From Psychrobacter sp. UBA3480 (GTDB lineage Bacteria > Pseudomonadota > Gammaproteobacteria > Pseudomonadales > Moraxellaceae): 64,000 nt of DNA. The notes under the pieces are model-generated. The model saw only the letters and a list, made by a program, of their open reading frames with translations, did not search any database and was not told the origin of the DNA. Where the stretch lies: assembly GCF_002377945.1 (NCBI RefSeq), contig NZ_DFQV01000015.1:62001-126000 (forward strand), given 5' to 3'. Within the stretch, counting starts at the first letter, position 1, and each line of letters starts with the position of its first letter. A program made the position numbers and the translations under genes. Below, piece by piece: positions 1-8,297 of this stretch.

Positions 1-69
1 TTTGATAATCAAGCCATGTTACAGCAGGCTATCCTAGCCATGCACATTGACTCTCAGTGCGCACGATAA
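1..69 (+). CDS. C-terminal end of a gene running in from the left (unidentified)
   Basis: The plus-strand frame starting at base 1 stays open for 22 codons and ends with TAA at 67-69. The other two plus frames are closed early. The peptide, ending AMHIDSQCAR, is too short to assign to a family. It is probably the last part of a gene whose body lies left of the window, but an open frame this short could also be chance. Nothing more can be said about function. Confidence 0.35.
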   Translation, partial: FDNQAMLQQAILAMHIDSQCAR

Positions 70-85
70 GACGTTTAATATTGCA

Positions 86-113
86 TTGATAGCAAACACT
101 GACAAATTATAGT
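86..113 (+). promoter_or_regulatory. Probable sigma70 promoter of the Fur-controlled transcript
   Basis: A -35 element TTGATA (86-91) and a -10 element TATAGT (108-113) each match consensus at five of six positions and are 16 bases apart. The predicted start of transcription, near 119-121, lies inside the Fur box at 114-132, which is a classic position for repression. Confidence 0.5.
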
Positions 114-132
114 GTTATTGATAATCATTATC
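114..132 (+). promoter_or_regulatory. Fur box (ferric uptake regulator operator)
   Basis: The 19 bases from 114 match the classical Fur consensus (GATAATGATAATCATTATC) at 17 of 19 positions and sit in a nearly perfect palindrome (112-137). It overlaps the predicted transcription start of the 86-113 promoter. No protein start is found downstream before the terminator at 198-228, so the most natural target is a small RNA. Confidence 0.65.
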
Positions 133-230
133 AATATTTAATTTAATATTAACTATATCTATCAATCATCACTGTTTTATTCAAACTTAAAACACAAAAA
201 AAGAGCCAGCATATTGCTGACTCTTTTTGA
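120..230 (+). ncRNA. Candidate Fur-repressed small RNA (RyhB/PrrF/ArrF-like role)
   Basis: A promoter with an overlapping Fur box is followed after about 80 bases by a hairpin with a T-run (198-228). The 110-base interval contains no ATG or GTG and no reading frame with a ribosome binding site. Size and layout match the Fur-repressed iron-sparing small RNAs of gammaproteobacteria (RyhB, PrrF, NrrF, ArrF), which silence mRNAs of iron-using proteins when iron is scarce. No sequence core of those RNAs is recognised by eye, so the functional class rests on architecture only. Confidence 0.45.
198..228 (+). terminator. Rho-independent terminator (works in both directions)
   Basis: The stem GAG-CAGCA (203-211, one mismatch at 206/220) pairs with TGCTG-CTC (215-223) around a TAT loop. 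It is flanked by an A-run on the left and five T on the right. It can end the candidate small RNA on the plus strand and the OmpA-like gene on the minus strand. Confidence 0.7.
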
Positions 231-299
231 AATATATGTGCTCAAATATCCAGCACATACTTAATAGCTATATAGCTATTTATTAGTTATAGCTATTGA

Positions 300-956
300 T
301 TAGTTTACGCTCTGTGGTGCGTTAACTGTTAGCTCAACACGGCGGTTTTGACCACGGCCATATTCAGTGTTGTTGTCTGCGATTGGACGTGACTCACCGT
401 AAGCAACAACATTTACACGGTTTGAAGCAACACCGCGAGCTGTTAAGTAGTTAGCAACTGAGTAAGCACGATCACGTGACAGACCCATGTTATAAGATGC
501 TGAACCTTTGCTATCAGTGTGACCAGCGATAGTAATTGTGTTTTGGTTGTACTGGTTCATCGTTGAAGCAAGCTTATCAAGCGTTGGCTTGAATGATGAG
601 CTAAGGGTTGCATCATCAAATGAGAACGTAATGCTACCTGGCATAACCAAATCAATGTTACCAGTGGTTGGGTTCTGCTCAACAGTTACGCCTGTACCAG
701 CCATTTGCTGCTCAAGCTGACGAGCTTGACGCTCCATGTAGTAACCAACGCCTGCACCTAGTGCTGCGCCGATAGCTGCATCACGACCAGTTTTGTCGCC
801 GCCTGTTGCTTTTGAAATAGTTGCACCACCTGCTGCACCAACTAGACCACCTAGAGCAGCTTTATTTAGACGCTGTTGTCCAGTGTTTGGATCTGTTGTA
901 CAACCGCTAAGTGCTAGACCTGATGCTACTGCTGCAATCATTAAAGTATTACGCAT
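300..956 (-). CDS. OmpA-family outer-membrane lipoprotein with glycine zipper
   Basis: The protein has 218 residues. An N-terminal signal peptide ends in a lipobox (LSGC, Cys19), so it is a predicted lipoprotein. Residues about 33-72 are glycine-zipper-like (repeated G/A, for example GLVGAAGGA). Residues about 105-213 form an OmpA C-terminal peptidoglycan-binding domain with the GHTDSKG and NRRVEL motifs. The likely role is non-covalent anchoring of the outer membrane to peptidoglycan, as in YiaD- or Pal-like proteins. The start is supported by AGAGGAA about six bases upstream of the ATG. The gene stands alone, with the terminator at 198-228 behind it. OmpA-like proteins are abundant in Moraxellaceae; the exact orthologue is not certain. 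Confidence 0.88.
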   Translation of the reverse strand: MRNTLMIAAVASGLALSGCTTDPNTGQQRLNKAALGGLVGAAGGATISKATGGDKTGRDAAIGAALGAGVGYYMERQARQLEQQMAGTGVTVEQNPTTGNIDLVMPGSITFSFDDATLSSSFKPTLDKLASTMNQYNQNTITIAGHTDSKGSASYNMGLSRDRAYSVANYLTARGVASNRVNVVAYGESRPIADNNTEYGRGQNRRVELTVNAPQSVN

Positions 957-1331
957 AATATTTCCTCTTAAGTTTAAAAAATCGTGCTTTTTATAAAGAT
1001 TGTCCGTTAATCTTTTTTAAGTACTTATCTACATTCCCCATTATTATGGCAACTACAATCTATCTCTGTGTAATATTTTGTCATACCTATGTATGAGAAG
1101 TGCAGGTTATATTTCAATGATTTTATAGGTCAAATCTTCGCGCCTTGCTACCACTAGTCACGTTTACAACCGTACACTACAACACGTTTCTGCTAAAATT
1201 ATATCGCTGAATTTGTCGGCTTTAAATAGTCATGATTTAAAGCTTTACGTTCATAATATTCCTGACTTGACTAGGACAGATTCAGCGACATACGGCTTAT
1301 TATTAATCAGATAGACTGAAAAGGATTGAGC
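957..1331. other. Intergenic region between divergent genes
   Basis: This AT-rich stretch separates the OmpA-like lipoprotein (minus) from the acyltransferase (plus) and must hold both promoters. A TATAAA-like -10 candidate for the lipoprotein lies around 993-1000 on the minus strand without a convincing -35. No small gene, repeat or RNA was recognised. Confidence 0.4.
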
Positions 1332-2294
1332 ATGCGATTGACATCTACCATTCGAAAAATGCATAAACGTTCGCCTAAATTGGGTAAAGCTGTGTCGCTT
1401 GCAACAGCTACTGGTGTCATCGCCGCCAATAGCTTCGGTGGTAGTATTCCTTTATGGCTAATGGGCGTCGGTAAAGTCATTACTGGCGCCTCTATTGCAG
1501 ACAAAGCCGTCATAAAAATTGCTACTCACTGGATCAGTAGCAACAGTGCCTTGATCGATAACATGTTGCCTCGCAAAGATTGGCGTATCAACCTACCGGA
1601 CGATATCCATACCAATGGTAAATACCTGCTAGTGAGCAACCACCAATCATGGGTCGATACTAGCATCGTGCAGTATATTGGCGAAAAACGTTTGCCACTT
1701 ACGCGATTTTTTACCAAGTTTGAGCTGATTTACATTCCTATCGTTGGTCAAGCTTTTTACTTTTTAGACTTTCCAATGATGCGCCGACACTCAAAAGAAG
1801 CCATCGCCAAAAATCCTGCGTTAAAAGGCAAGGACATCGAAGAAGCCAAACGTGCCTGCGCCCTACTAAAAGACAAACCGTTTACCTTATTAAATTATTT
1901 GGAAGGTACTCGTTTCACCAAAGCCAAACAAGCTCAGCAAAAATCGCCTTATAAGCACTTATTGAAACCTCGTGCAGGCGGATTATCATTGGCTATCAGC
2001 GCGCTAGGTGAAGATATCGATGGCATATTAGACATGACCATCGTATATCCTGATGGTGTGCCAAGCTATGGAGATCTTTGGAAAGGTAATATCAAACGCT
2101 TGGGCGTTGACTTGCGCTACATCGACATACCGGATACGTTGTTCGAAAGTATCAAGCAAGGTGGCTACGAAAATGACGAAGAGACAAAAGCTCAAATGTT
2201 CGACTGGGTTGAGCAAGTGTGGCGTCAAAAAGATGAACGTATTAGCACTATGTTGACAGATTTTGAAACCAACCCAAAAACGCAAGATACCTAA
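1332..2294 (+). CDS. 1-acyl-sn-glycerol-3-phosphate acyltransferase family protein (PlsC/YihG-like)
   Basis: The protein has 320 residues from the ATG at 1332, which has AAAGGA six bases upstream. An in-frame TTG at 1326 is less likely. It carries the acyltransferase block I motif NHQSWVD (H-x4-D, about residue 102) and block III EGTR. It therefore probably transfers an acyl chain from acyl-ACP or acyl-CoA to a lysophospholipid at the inner membrane. The length and the layout, with a short hydrophobic N-terminus, resemble the E. coli YihG branch more than the 245-residue PlsC. It seems monocistronic. Whether it makes bulk phosphatidic acid or remodels specific lipids cannot be seen. Confidence 0.85.
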   Translation: MRLTSTIRKMHKRSPKLGKAVSLATATGVIAANSFGGSIPLWLMGVGKVITGASIADKAVIKIATHWISSNSALIDNMLPRKDWRINLPDDIHTNGKYLLVSNHQSWVDTSIVQYIGEKRLPLTRFFTKFELIYIPIVGQAFYFLDFPMMRRHSKEAIAKNPALKGKDIEEAKRACALLKDKPFTLLNYLEGTRFTKAKQAQQKSPYKHLLKPRAGGLSLAISALGEDIDGILDMTIVYPDGVPSYGDLWKGNIKRLGVDLRYIDIPDTLFESIKQGGYENDEETKAQMFDWVEQVWRQKDERISTMLTDFETNPKTQDT

Positions 2295-2645
2295 CAATCA
2301 TGAGCAGCCATATTAAACTGGCTGACTGTTAGACCTTATCAAATACCAAGCACAGTCTATGCAAGCGCACTAAGTAGTAAGTATCGATAACGAGATAAAA
2401 AGTTATTGGGCAACAAAGTTACGGGTACAGGTGTCACAATAGTCATATCTTACTTATGATGTTTACTGTTAAAACAGCCATGCATCATAAGTAAATTTTA
2501 ATCAAAGATGGGTTGTTTTTTAACCTTATTCATTGATAATGTGACTAATCATGAACCCATAGATTTTCGATGTCTACTTTCATAGTAAATGGTAGTAAAT
2601 ATCGAATTCTTACCTATTTTTTGTGCCATTTATTACTTATAAGGT
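2295..2645. other. Intergenic region with an inverted repeat
   Basis: Between the acyltransferase and the voltage-sensor-like gene there is no recognisable gene. It holds the perfect inverted repeat listed at 2450-2494 and a short hairpin-forming AGCCA/TGGCT pair near 2306-2323 without a T-run. Confidence 0.5.
2450..2494. repeat. Perfect 12-bp inverted repeat with a 21-base loop
   Basis: TTACTTATGATG (2450-2461) is exactly complementary to CATCATAAGTAA (2483-2494). The loop contains a second small hairpin (CTGTT/AACAG). Only a weak T-rich tract follows, so it may be a poor terminator of the upstream acyltransferase gene, an operator, or a structural element. Confidence 0.6.
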
Positions 2646-3743
2646 ATGACTGTGCCCACCTCTACTACTAGCTCGCCGTTAGCTACCGAATCTGTTTTGA
2701 GTCAGCCTCATTATCCAATAAGTGATGAGCCACCAAAACCGAACCATCCAAAGCCGAGTCGCTTTAAGCTCACTTACGATATCGTCATGATTATTGCCAT
2801 CAGTATTGATCTGCTATTGATCAGTATCGATGCTATTTTGATGAGCAATTTTAGTAGCAATGCTGCAGAATGGCTAACCATTAGTGAAGCGCTCAATTGG
2901 TATCAAACAACCCTACATGATCCTCTACGCACTGCTGGAGGTTTTTTTACTATCTTTTTGGTCGTTGAGTTGCTGTTGCGTTGGGCGATTGCCATCAAAC
3001 AAAAAGTCTATTATCGCTGGTTCTTTTTCCCATTCGTTCATTGGTACGAAGTATTAGGCTGTTTTCCGCAGCTACGTGCTTTGCGACTACTGCGAGCGGT
3101 CGTTATTGGACGACGTCTATATCAGCTTGGCTACCAAGTACTGCCCCAGACGTGGATCAATCGAATCAAATTCTACATTGACCTACTGTTAGAAGAGCTC
3201 TCCGATCGCGTTATTTTGACAGCGATACAAAACTTTCGACAAGAGCTAACCAGTTCAGACACGCATAAATCATTCATCGAGTCGACGATTGCAAAAAATC
3301 GAAATGAGATTGAAGCGGCCGTATTGTCCGTGCTACGTACAGAGCTTGCACCGAAGCTGCAGGAACTGACTGCCTCATCAGGTGGTGGCAGTATATTGGC
3401 GAGCGAAATGGGCAATGCTATTGAAGAAGGATTGGCCAACACACCTGAGTTGCGCCGCTATCTACGCATGATACCTATCGCGGGCAGTCTGATTGAATCA
3501 CAGCTACATCACGTCGGGCACAATATCGGTGAGAACGTCGTAAATGCATTAAACAAGCGACTTTTAGACCCTAAGCGCTTGGATATATTAATGATGGAAA
3601 TTGCTAGCGGTATTGCGCAAATAGATACCAATAATACAGCGCTAGATACTTTGATTTCTAGTATCATTGATGACAGTTTGACTGCGTTTGAAGCGCAAGT
3701 AAAAGTGCAGCAATGGAAGCACCAAGATATGCTAAATCTATAG
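2646..3743 (+). CDS. Membrane protein with voltage-sensor-like N-terminus, no pore
   Basis: The protein has 365 residues. After a Pro/Ser-rich first 45 residues come four hydrophobic segments: about 46-70, 98-118, 121-140 and a positively charged helix at about 141-160. In the last, arginines recur every three residues in the run LRALRLLRAV and are followed by GRR. This order, with FFTIF-VVELLLRW in the second segment and the arginine helix last, resembles the S1-S4 voltage-sensor domain of ion channels. No pore helix or selectivity filter follows. Instead about 200 soluble, mostly helical residues end the protein. An ATG at 2646 has its AAGG only one base away, so the GTG at 2652 (AGG seven bases upstream) may be the true start. 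The gene lies just before minC on the same strand. Function is unknown. Confidence 0.6.
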   Translation: MTVPTSTTSSPLATESVLSQPHYPISDEPPKPNHPKPSRFKLTYDIVMIIAISIDLLLISIDAILMSNFSSNAAEWLTISEALNWYQTTLHDPLRTAGGFFTIFLVVELLLRWAIAIKQKVYYRWFFFPFVHWYEVLGCFPQLRALRLLRAVVIGRRLYQLGYQVLPQTWINRIKFYIDLLLEELSDRVILTAIQNFRQELTSSDTHKSFIESTIAKNRNEIEAAVLSVLRTELAPKLQELTASSGGGSILASEMGNAIEEGLANTPELRRYLRMIPIAGSLIESQLHHVGHNIGENVVNALNKRLLDPKRLDILMMEIASGIAQIDTNNTALDTLISSIIDDSLTAFEAQVKVQQWKHQDMLNL

Positions 3744-3814
3744 TTTAGCTATCTAATAGCATGATGTAATAAGAGACATAATACCGTGACAGAATTATTT
3801 TTAAGGGTTTGTAT

Positions 3815-4639
3815 ATGACAGTTTCAGCTAACGATAACCAGACTGCACCAGCGCTAGCTTTCTATGGCAAGATGCTGACGTTTTCACGCGTACAGTTTAG
3901 TACAAGCGATCTAGCAGCTATAGAAGCTCAGCTAACTGAAACGCTCAGTAATAAATCGAGCAATATCCCTATCCTTATTGATAGTGACGTTGAGCAGGAT
4001 TTATCAGCATTGGTAGAGCTGTTATGGGCATGGGGATTGCAGCCTATTGGCGTGGTGACAGGTATGCTTGATGCGCAAGCACGTGAGCAGCGCTTAGCGA
4101 TATTTCCAGCAGATGGTAAGCGTATTGAGCGTATATTACCAAGTAAAAAAGCCCCCGTTCCTACCCAACTATCAGCAGAGAATGACAACGCTGAAGCAGT
4201 TAGTGCTAACAAAGTCGATAATGCTTCTACCACGAGCGAACCTGCCACTGAAACCACACTATCTAATATGCCCACCGAGACGTTGGTAAGTACTCAGCAT
4301 ATTACTAGCTTAATCTATGATCAAATGCTGCGTTCAGGACAAAGCCTCAATCACGTTGGCGGCGACTTGATTTTGACCAGTAGTATTAATAGCGGCGCTG
4401 AAGCGATTACTGACAATAGCTTGCATGTATATGGCCGTGCACAAGGGCGTTTGGTGGCAGGCGCAACAGGTGATAAAGATGCCCGTATATTCTGCCAAGT
4501 CTTTAATCCGTCATTGGTGTCAGTAGCAGGGACATATTGCTTACGAGACAATTTACCTGAGCATGTTATCGACAAGTCCGTGCAAGTAAAATTTGTAGAA
4601 GGCGAAGGCTTAGTGTTTACCGTGATGGATGAAGCTTAA
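3815..4639 (+). CDS. minC: Septum site-determining protein MinC
   Basis: MinC inhibits FtsZ polymerisation away from midcell. MinD recruits it to the membrane. The protein has 274 residues from the ATG at 3815, with TAAGGG eight bases before; the TTG at 3809 is a weaker start. An N-terminal FtsZ-inhibiting domain (about 1-110) is joined by an acidic linker (about 120-155) to the C-terminal beta-helix domain (about 165-270). That domain shows LHVYGRAQGRLVAG followed by ARIFCQ, which mediates dimerisation and MinD binding. The gene is followed by minD after 289 bases, an unusually wide gap for a min operon, so minDE may have its own promoter. Confidence 0.93.
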   Translation: MTVSANDNQTAPALAFYGKMLTFSRVQFSTSDLAAIEAQLTETLSNKSSNIPILIDSDVEQDLSALVELLWAWGLQPIGVVTGMLDAQAREQRLAIFPADGKRIERILPSKKAPVPTQLSAENDNAEAVSANKVDNASTTSEPATETTLSNMPTETLVSTQHITSLIYDQMLRSGQSLNHVGGDLILTSSINSGAEAITDNSLHVYGRAQGRLVAGATGDKDARIFCQVFNPSLVSVAGTYCLRDNLPEHVIDKSVQVKFVEGEGLVFTVMDEA

Positions 4640-4928
4640 GACACCATTAAAAATAATACACCGTGAAGTGACTTTATAGAAAACTAAGGTAGTTAAGCTG
4701 CTCTATTCGACAAGCCAAAAAGCATAGTTATAACCCTACTAATACCACGCAGAGAGGCTAATTGAGCGATACATAGGTTGTTTTTCTGCTTTAGTATCGA
4801 GCTGCTATAAATTTTTGTTTATTTATGCTAGGCTAGCTTCGAAGATAGTATATATATGTTAGGTAAATAACATGTAATTTTGCTATTTATATAAAAGATA
4901 TCCCATTGATTCATAGGAGTGTGCCATT

Positions 4929-5741
4929 GTGGCGAAGATAGTTGTAATCACTTCAGGTAAAGGCGGTGTGGGTAAAACCACGACAAGTGCTTCTTTTGCC
5001 GCTGGTTTGGCGTTACGTGGCTATAAAACAGTTGTTATCGACTTTGATGTAGGTCTACGTAATCTAGACTTAATCATGGGTTGCGAAAACAGAATTGTTT
5101 ATGACTTCGTAGATGTCATCACTGGAAACGCGCGCTTGTCGCAAGCACTTGTCAAAGACAAACAGCTTGAAAACCTGTATATCCTGCCCGCCAGTCAAAC
5201 GCGTGATAAAGACGCATTGACAGACGAAGGGGTATCAGAGGTAATGGCTGAACTCTCAAAGCAGTTTGACTATATTATTTGTGACTCACCTGCCGGTATC
5301 GAGCGCGGTGCACAGTTAGCGATGTATCATGCGGATGAAGCTATTATTGTTACTAACCCTGAGATCTCTTCAGTGCGTGACTCAGATAGAATCATCGGTA
5401 TTCTGCAAAGTCAGACGAAAAAGGTAGAAGAGAACCAAGGTACTGTTCGTGAGCATTTGATTATTACTCGTTATAATCCTGAACGTGCGGCTGCCAATGA
5501 AATGATGGATATTGACACTATCTCGAACGATATCCTAAAAGTTCCACTACTTGGTGTTGTGCCTGAGAGCCATTCCGTGCTTGAAGCGTCCAACCATGGC
5601 GAACCAGTTATTCATTATACCGACTCTGTTGCTGGTCAATGTTATGAGGACATTGTCGCCCGTTTCTTGGGTGAAGAGCGCCCACTACGTCATATTGACG
5701 TGAAGAAAAAGAGTCTATTACAGCGCTGGTTTGGAGGATAA
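4929..5741 (+). CDS. minD: Septum site-determining ATPase MinD
   Basis: MinD binds ATP, dimerises on the inner membrane, recruits MinC, and is released by MinE-stimulated hydrolysis, giving pole-to-pole oscillation. The 270-residue protein has the deviant Walker A KGGVGKTT at residues 11-18 and the Walker B region [10 protein letters not shown]. The last residues ([13 protein letters not shown]) are the amphipathic membrane-targeting helix. The start is GTG at 4929 with TAGGAGT upstream. The stop TAA overlaps the minE ATG by one base, so the two are translationally coupled. Confidence 0.97.
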   Translation: MAKIVVITSGKGGVGKTTTSASFAAGLALRGYKTVVIDFDVGLRNLDLIMGCENRIVYDFVDVITGNARLSQALVKDKQLENLYILPASQTRDKDALTDEGVSEVMAELSKQFDYIICDSPAGIERGAQLAMYHADEAIIVTNPEISSVRDSDRIIGILQSQTKKVEENQGTVREHLIITRYNPERAAANEMMDIDTISNDILKVPLLGVVPESHSVLEASNHGEPVIHYTDSVAGQCYEDIVARFLGEERPLRHIDVKKKSLLQRWFGG

Positions 5742-6034
5742 TGATGACTAAGAAAAAAGGATTTTGGAGTAGCCTATTCGGTACTGACGACAACAGTAAC
5801 GCAGGTAGCGCAAATTTAGCAACTGAGCGTTTAAAAGTTATCGTTGCTAGCGAAAACAGATTGAACAATCGCTTAACGGTTGATCGTATCGAGAAAATGA
5901 AACGTGAAATCTTAGAAGTTGTGAACAAATACGTTAACGGTGTGCAGATTGATGATGTCAATATTAACCATCGTTCTGAAGACAGCTTAGATGTGTTAGA
6001 GATGAATATTAATTTGCCTGAGCATAAGAAATAG
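5741..6034 (+). CDS. minE: Cell division topological specificity factor MinE
   Basis: MinE activates the MinD ATPase and confines MinCD to the poles. The 97-residue protein has the N-terminal MinD-interacting stretch (about 25-50, [14 protein letters not shown]) and the C-terminal topological-specificity domain. The start overlaps the minD stop (ATAATG); a second in-frame ATG follows directly at 5744. GGAGG in the end of minD serves as ribosome binding site. The operon ends at the terminator 6067-6100. Confidence 0.96.
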   Translation: MMTKKKGFWSSLFGTDDNSNAGSANLATERLKVIVASENRLNNRLTVDRIEKMKREILEVVNKYVNGVQIDDVNINHRSEDSLDVLEMNINLPEHKK

Positions 6035-6066
6035 CGTTCTAACAGTACGTATTTCTACAATAAATA

Positions 6067-6100
6067 AAAAAAGCCCCAAGTTTGATACTTGGGGCTTTTT
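6067..6100 (+). terminator. Terminator after minE, shared with cytochrome b561
   Basis: A perfect stem AAGCCCCAAGT/ACTTGGGGCTT with a five-base loop is flanked by an A-run and a T-run, so it can act on both strands between the convergent minE and b561 genes. Confidence 0.9.
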
Positions 6101-6119
6101 AATGTTTATCGATTACAGA

Positions 6120-6647
6120 TTATTTCATACGGGCAATGAGATTGTCTTTTTTGACAAACTGATGATATAACGCGGCTGCTATATGCAAGACCGTAAAACC
6201 AATAATCATTGGCCAGATAATCTCAGTATGCAAATTATTATAAAAACGAGCCAAGCTTCTATCTGGGGTCACGAATACAGGGATCTGAAAAATACCGAAA
6301 ATATCAACCGGTCGACCGCCATATACTGCCATCAGTAAGCCAACCATTGGCATAGCAATCAGTATGGCATAGAGAGCAAAATGTGACAGCTGAGATATGA
6401 GCATTTGCCATTTTGGCATGGCTAACGGTGGTGGTGCCTTAGTAAAAATGCGGTTGATGACTCGGGCAATCATCCAAAATAATAGGCTCACGCCGAACGC
6501 TTTATGGTATCCAATAAACATATTGCTATCTAAATTTTCATATAGCAGGATCATTATCCATGTGGCTAACAGTAAAGCTGCACTAATCCAATGAAAAATA
6601 CGGCTACTAACCGACCACTTTGATACATTCGAGTTGGCATTATTCAT
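6120..6647 (-). CDS. Cytochrome b561 family membrane protein
   Basis: The protein has 175 residues and four hydrophobic helices. Histidines sit in the first (FHWISAALLLATW), the second (GYHKAFGVSLLFW), the third and the fourth (FTVLHIAAALYHQF), as expected for a small b561 that holds two b haems. Family members move electrons between the quinone pool and other carriers; E. coli CybB oxidises superoxide to ubiquinone. It appears monocistronic, converging on minE. Confidence 0.9.
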   Translation of the reverse strand: MNNANSNVSKWSVSSRIFHWISAALLLATWIMILLYENLDSNMFIGYHKAFGVSLLFWMIARVINRIFTKAPPPLAMPKWQMLISQLSHFALYAILIAMPMVGLLMAVYGGRPVDIFGIFQIPVFVTPDRSLARFYNNLHTEIIWPMIIGFTVLHIAAALYHQFVKKDNLIARMK

Positions 6648-6786
6648 GAGTGACTCTACTACCTTTATCAGGAATTATCTCTAATCAGTTTTATAAGCCA
6701 GTTAATAACTCTTCAACAGATGAAGTCATTAACATTACTGGCTCACTATTTATAGAATGGAGAATACCTTAAATACAGGTGAGAAT

Positions 6787-7284
6787 CTAGCCATCTAAGT
6801 CAACCAGGTGATAGGCAATTTTATCCAAATCTGGCACTAAATAGATTTCGTCATCAATCATCACTGTTTGATATAGGTAGGATGAGACGTCATTTTTATC
6901 GAAATACTCTTCCCTATCTTTGCCATTGGTAGTACTAAACTGTTCCGGTGTCTCTACATCTTTCACTTCAGAAATTCGTGCTTGCAGCTGACGCAGATCA
7001 CCTGCCGTCTGTAAGGCAAAACGGTGATCAGTCGTATTACCTTCCAAAACAATCATTTTTTCTGGAGCTTGATCTTGCAGTAGCAAATGAAATACAGCCA
7101 AATCTTGCTGTTGCCAGTCGTATCTAGAAACCTGCTGCTGGGAATCATCCACACTCAAAATTAGGCTGCTTGGAATGATCCAGTCCGGCTGGTTAACGGC
7201 TGGAACAATGGTGACGTCAAGCATACCGTTGTTGGTAGTCAACAGACTCACAGCCTCAAACGAATGTTTCAAAATTTGTGTCAT
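6787..7284 (-). CDS. chpC: Probable ChpC, CheW-like adaptor of the Pil-Chp system
   Basis: The protein has 165 residues. It is the last gene of the Pil-Chp operon, 17 bases after chpB, exactly where Pseudomonas aeruginosa has chpC. The sequence is divergent but compatible with a CheW-like beta fold: an N-terminal strand-rich half and a C-terminal half ending YLVPDLDKIAYHLVDLDG. In P. aeruginosa ChpC is a second CheW-type adaptor thought to link alternative receptors to ChpA. The assignment rests more on position than on motifs, and CheW key residues cannot be confirmed by eye. No terminator hairpin was seen behind it. Confidence 0.6.
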   Translation of the reverse strand: MTQILKHSFEAVSLLTTNNGMLDVTIVPAVNQPDWIIPSSLILSVDDSQQQVSRYDWQQQDLAVFHLLLQDQAPEKMIVLEGNTTDHRFALQTAGDLRQLQARISEVKDVETPEQFSTTNGKDREEYFDKNDVSSYLYQTVMIDDEIYLVPDLDKIAYHLVDLDG

Positions 7285-7301
7285 ACGTCACTCGCAATAA
7301 G

Positions 7302-8297
7302 TTAATGTGAACGGCTAGCTGCCCTTTCACCAATGTAATCGGTTAGTTTTTTTGCTAAATCGGTAGGGCTACCAACAAAATTGCAATACCCTGAGTCAAT
7401 GATAGCCTGAGGTTGACTTGGACATGCACTCAAGCTCGGATCTTGTGCCCATAATTGACTGTTATTGTCTTGGATTAGGTCCAAGTACTGAGAGCCATCA
7501 TTACCCATACCTGAAAATATAATATTAATAAGCTCGCTACCATGAACATCACTGGTATTTTTGAGCAGCTGCCCGATTGCAGGCTTATATTCACCATGCC
7601 AATCTTGATCCAATAGTATCACGCGACCTGTTGAATCACAGACAACCTGCTTATCAATAGGTACTATCAGACACTCTCCTGCTCGTAATCGCTGTGAAGA
7701 AGCGATAATCTTACAGCGCCAGTCATTATGACGATTAAGTATGCGGGGCAACGTACCAATCATAGCCTGATTAAAATGATGTGCCAATAAAATACAGATT
7801 GGCAGTGTGGCTGGTACGTTATCTAAGAATTCTTTAACCGCACTAGGGCCACCCATAGAAGCACCCAAAAATACGACATAATGCCAGTCAGTATCAGCAC
7901 TCTTGTAAACTGGAGCATCTATCAGTGTTGGCAAGTCAAGCAGTTGGGCAAATTTACGCTTTAACTTACGTTGCCACTTTGCATATTCTTGTGATTCGTT
8001 TAGGTACGGAGCCTGACTGAAGCCCACCAGTACTGCTGCTGGTTTTGATGCCACCGTCGCTATTGCCACACTGTCATCATAATCACTGTCTATCAGCCAA
8101 ATATCGATAGCTGAGTTAAAAAGCTCACCTGTTTCCTGCCACTGTGCTCGTGACACACAGCCGACTAGCATAAAGCCGAACCCACGTACCGTATCTGAAA
8201 AAGCCATGCGCTGGCGGTGGTCTTCTGCCACCACCATCACTTTAATATCGTTTCTATTTTTTTTTCGCAGCGCTAAAACACGTGCATTATCCTTCAT
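7302..8297 (-). CDS. chpB: ChpB, chemotaxis-type protein-glutamate methylesterase
   Basis: ChpB removes methyl groups from the PilJ receptor, opposing PilK. The protein has 331 residues. The C-terminal CheB domain has the catalytic serine motif GASMGGPSAV, the histidine in LLAHHFNQ and the aspartate in GMGNDGS. The N-terminal half (about 15-120) is receiver-like in length and pattern but lacks a clear acidic pocket and phospho-acceptor context; the best candidate is LIDSDYDD. Control by phosphorylation may therefore be lost. The start overlaps the end of chpA by 11 bases, indicating coupling. Confidence 0.9.
   Translation of the reverse strand: MKDNARVLALRKKNRNDIKVMVVAEDHRQRMAFSDTVRGFGFMLVGCVSRAQWQETGELFNSAIDIWLIDSDYDDSVAIATVASKPAAVLVGFSQAPYLNESQEYAKWQRKLKRKFAQLLDLPTLIDAPVYKSADTDWHYVVFLGASMGGPSAVKEFLDNVPATLPICILLAHHFNQAMIGTLPRILNRHNDWRCKIIASSQRLRAGECLIVPIDKQVVCDSTGRVILLDQDWHGEYKPAIGQLLKNTSDVHGSELINIIFSGMGNDGSQYLDLIQDNNSQLWAQDPSLSACPSQPQAIIDSGYCNFVGSPTDLAKKLTDYIGERAASRSH

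Noticed and set aside
5608..5961. 117-codon frame antisense to the minD-minE junction
   Set aside because: minD and minE on the plus strand are certain, and the antisense frame has no family features.
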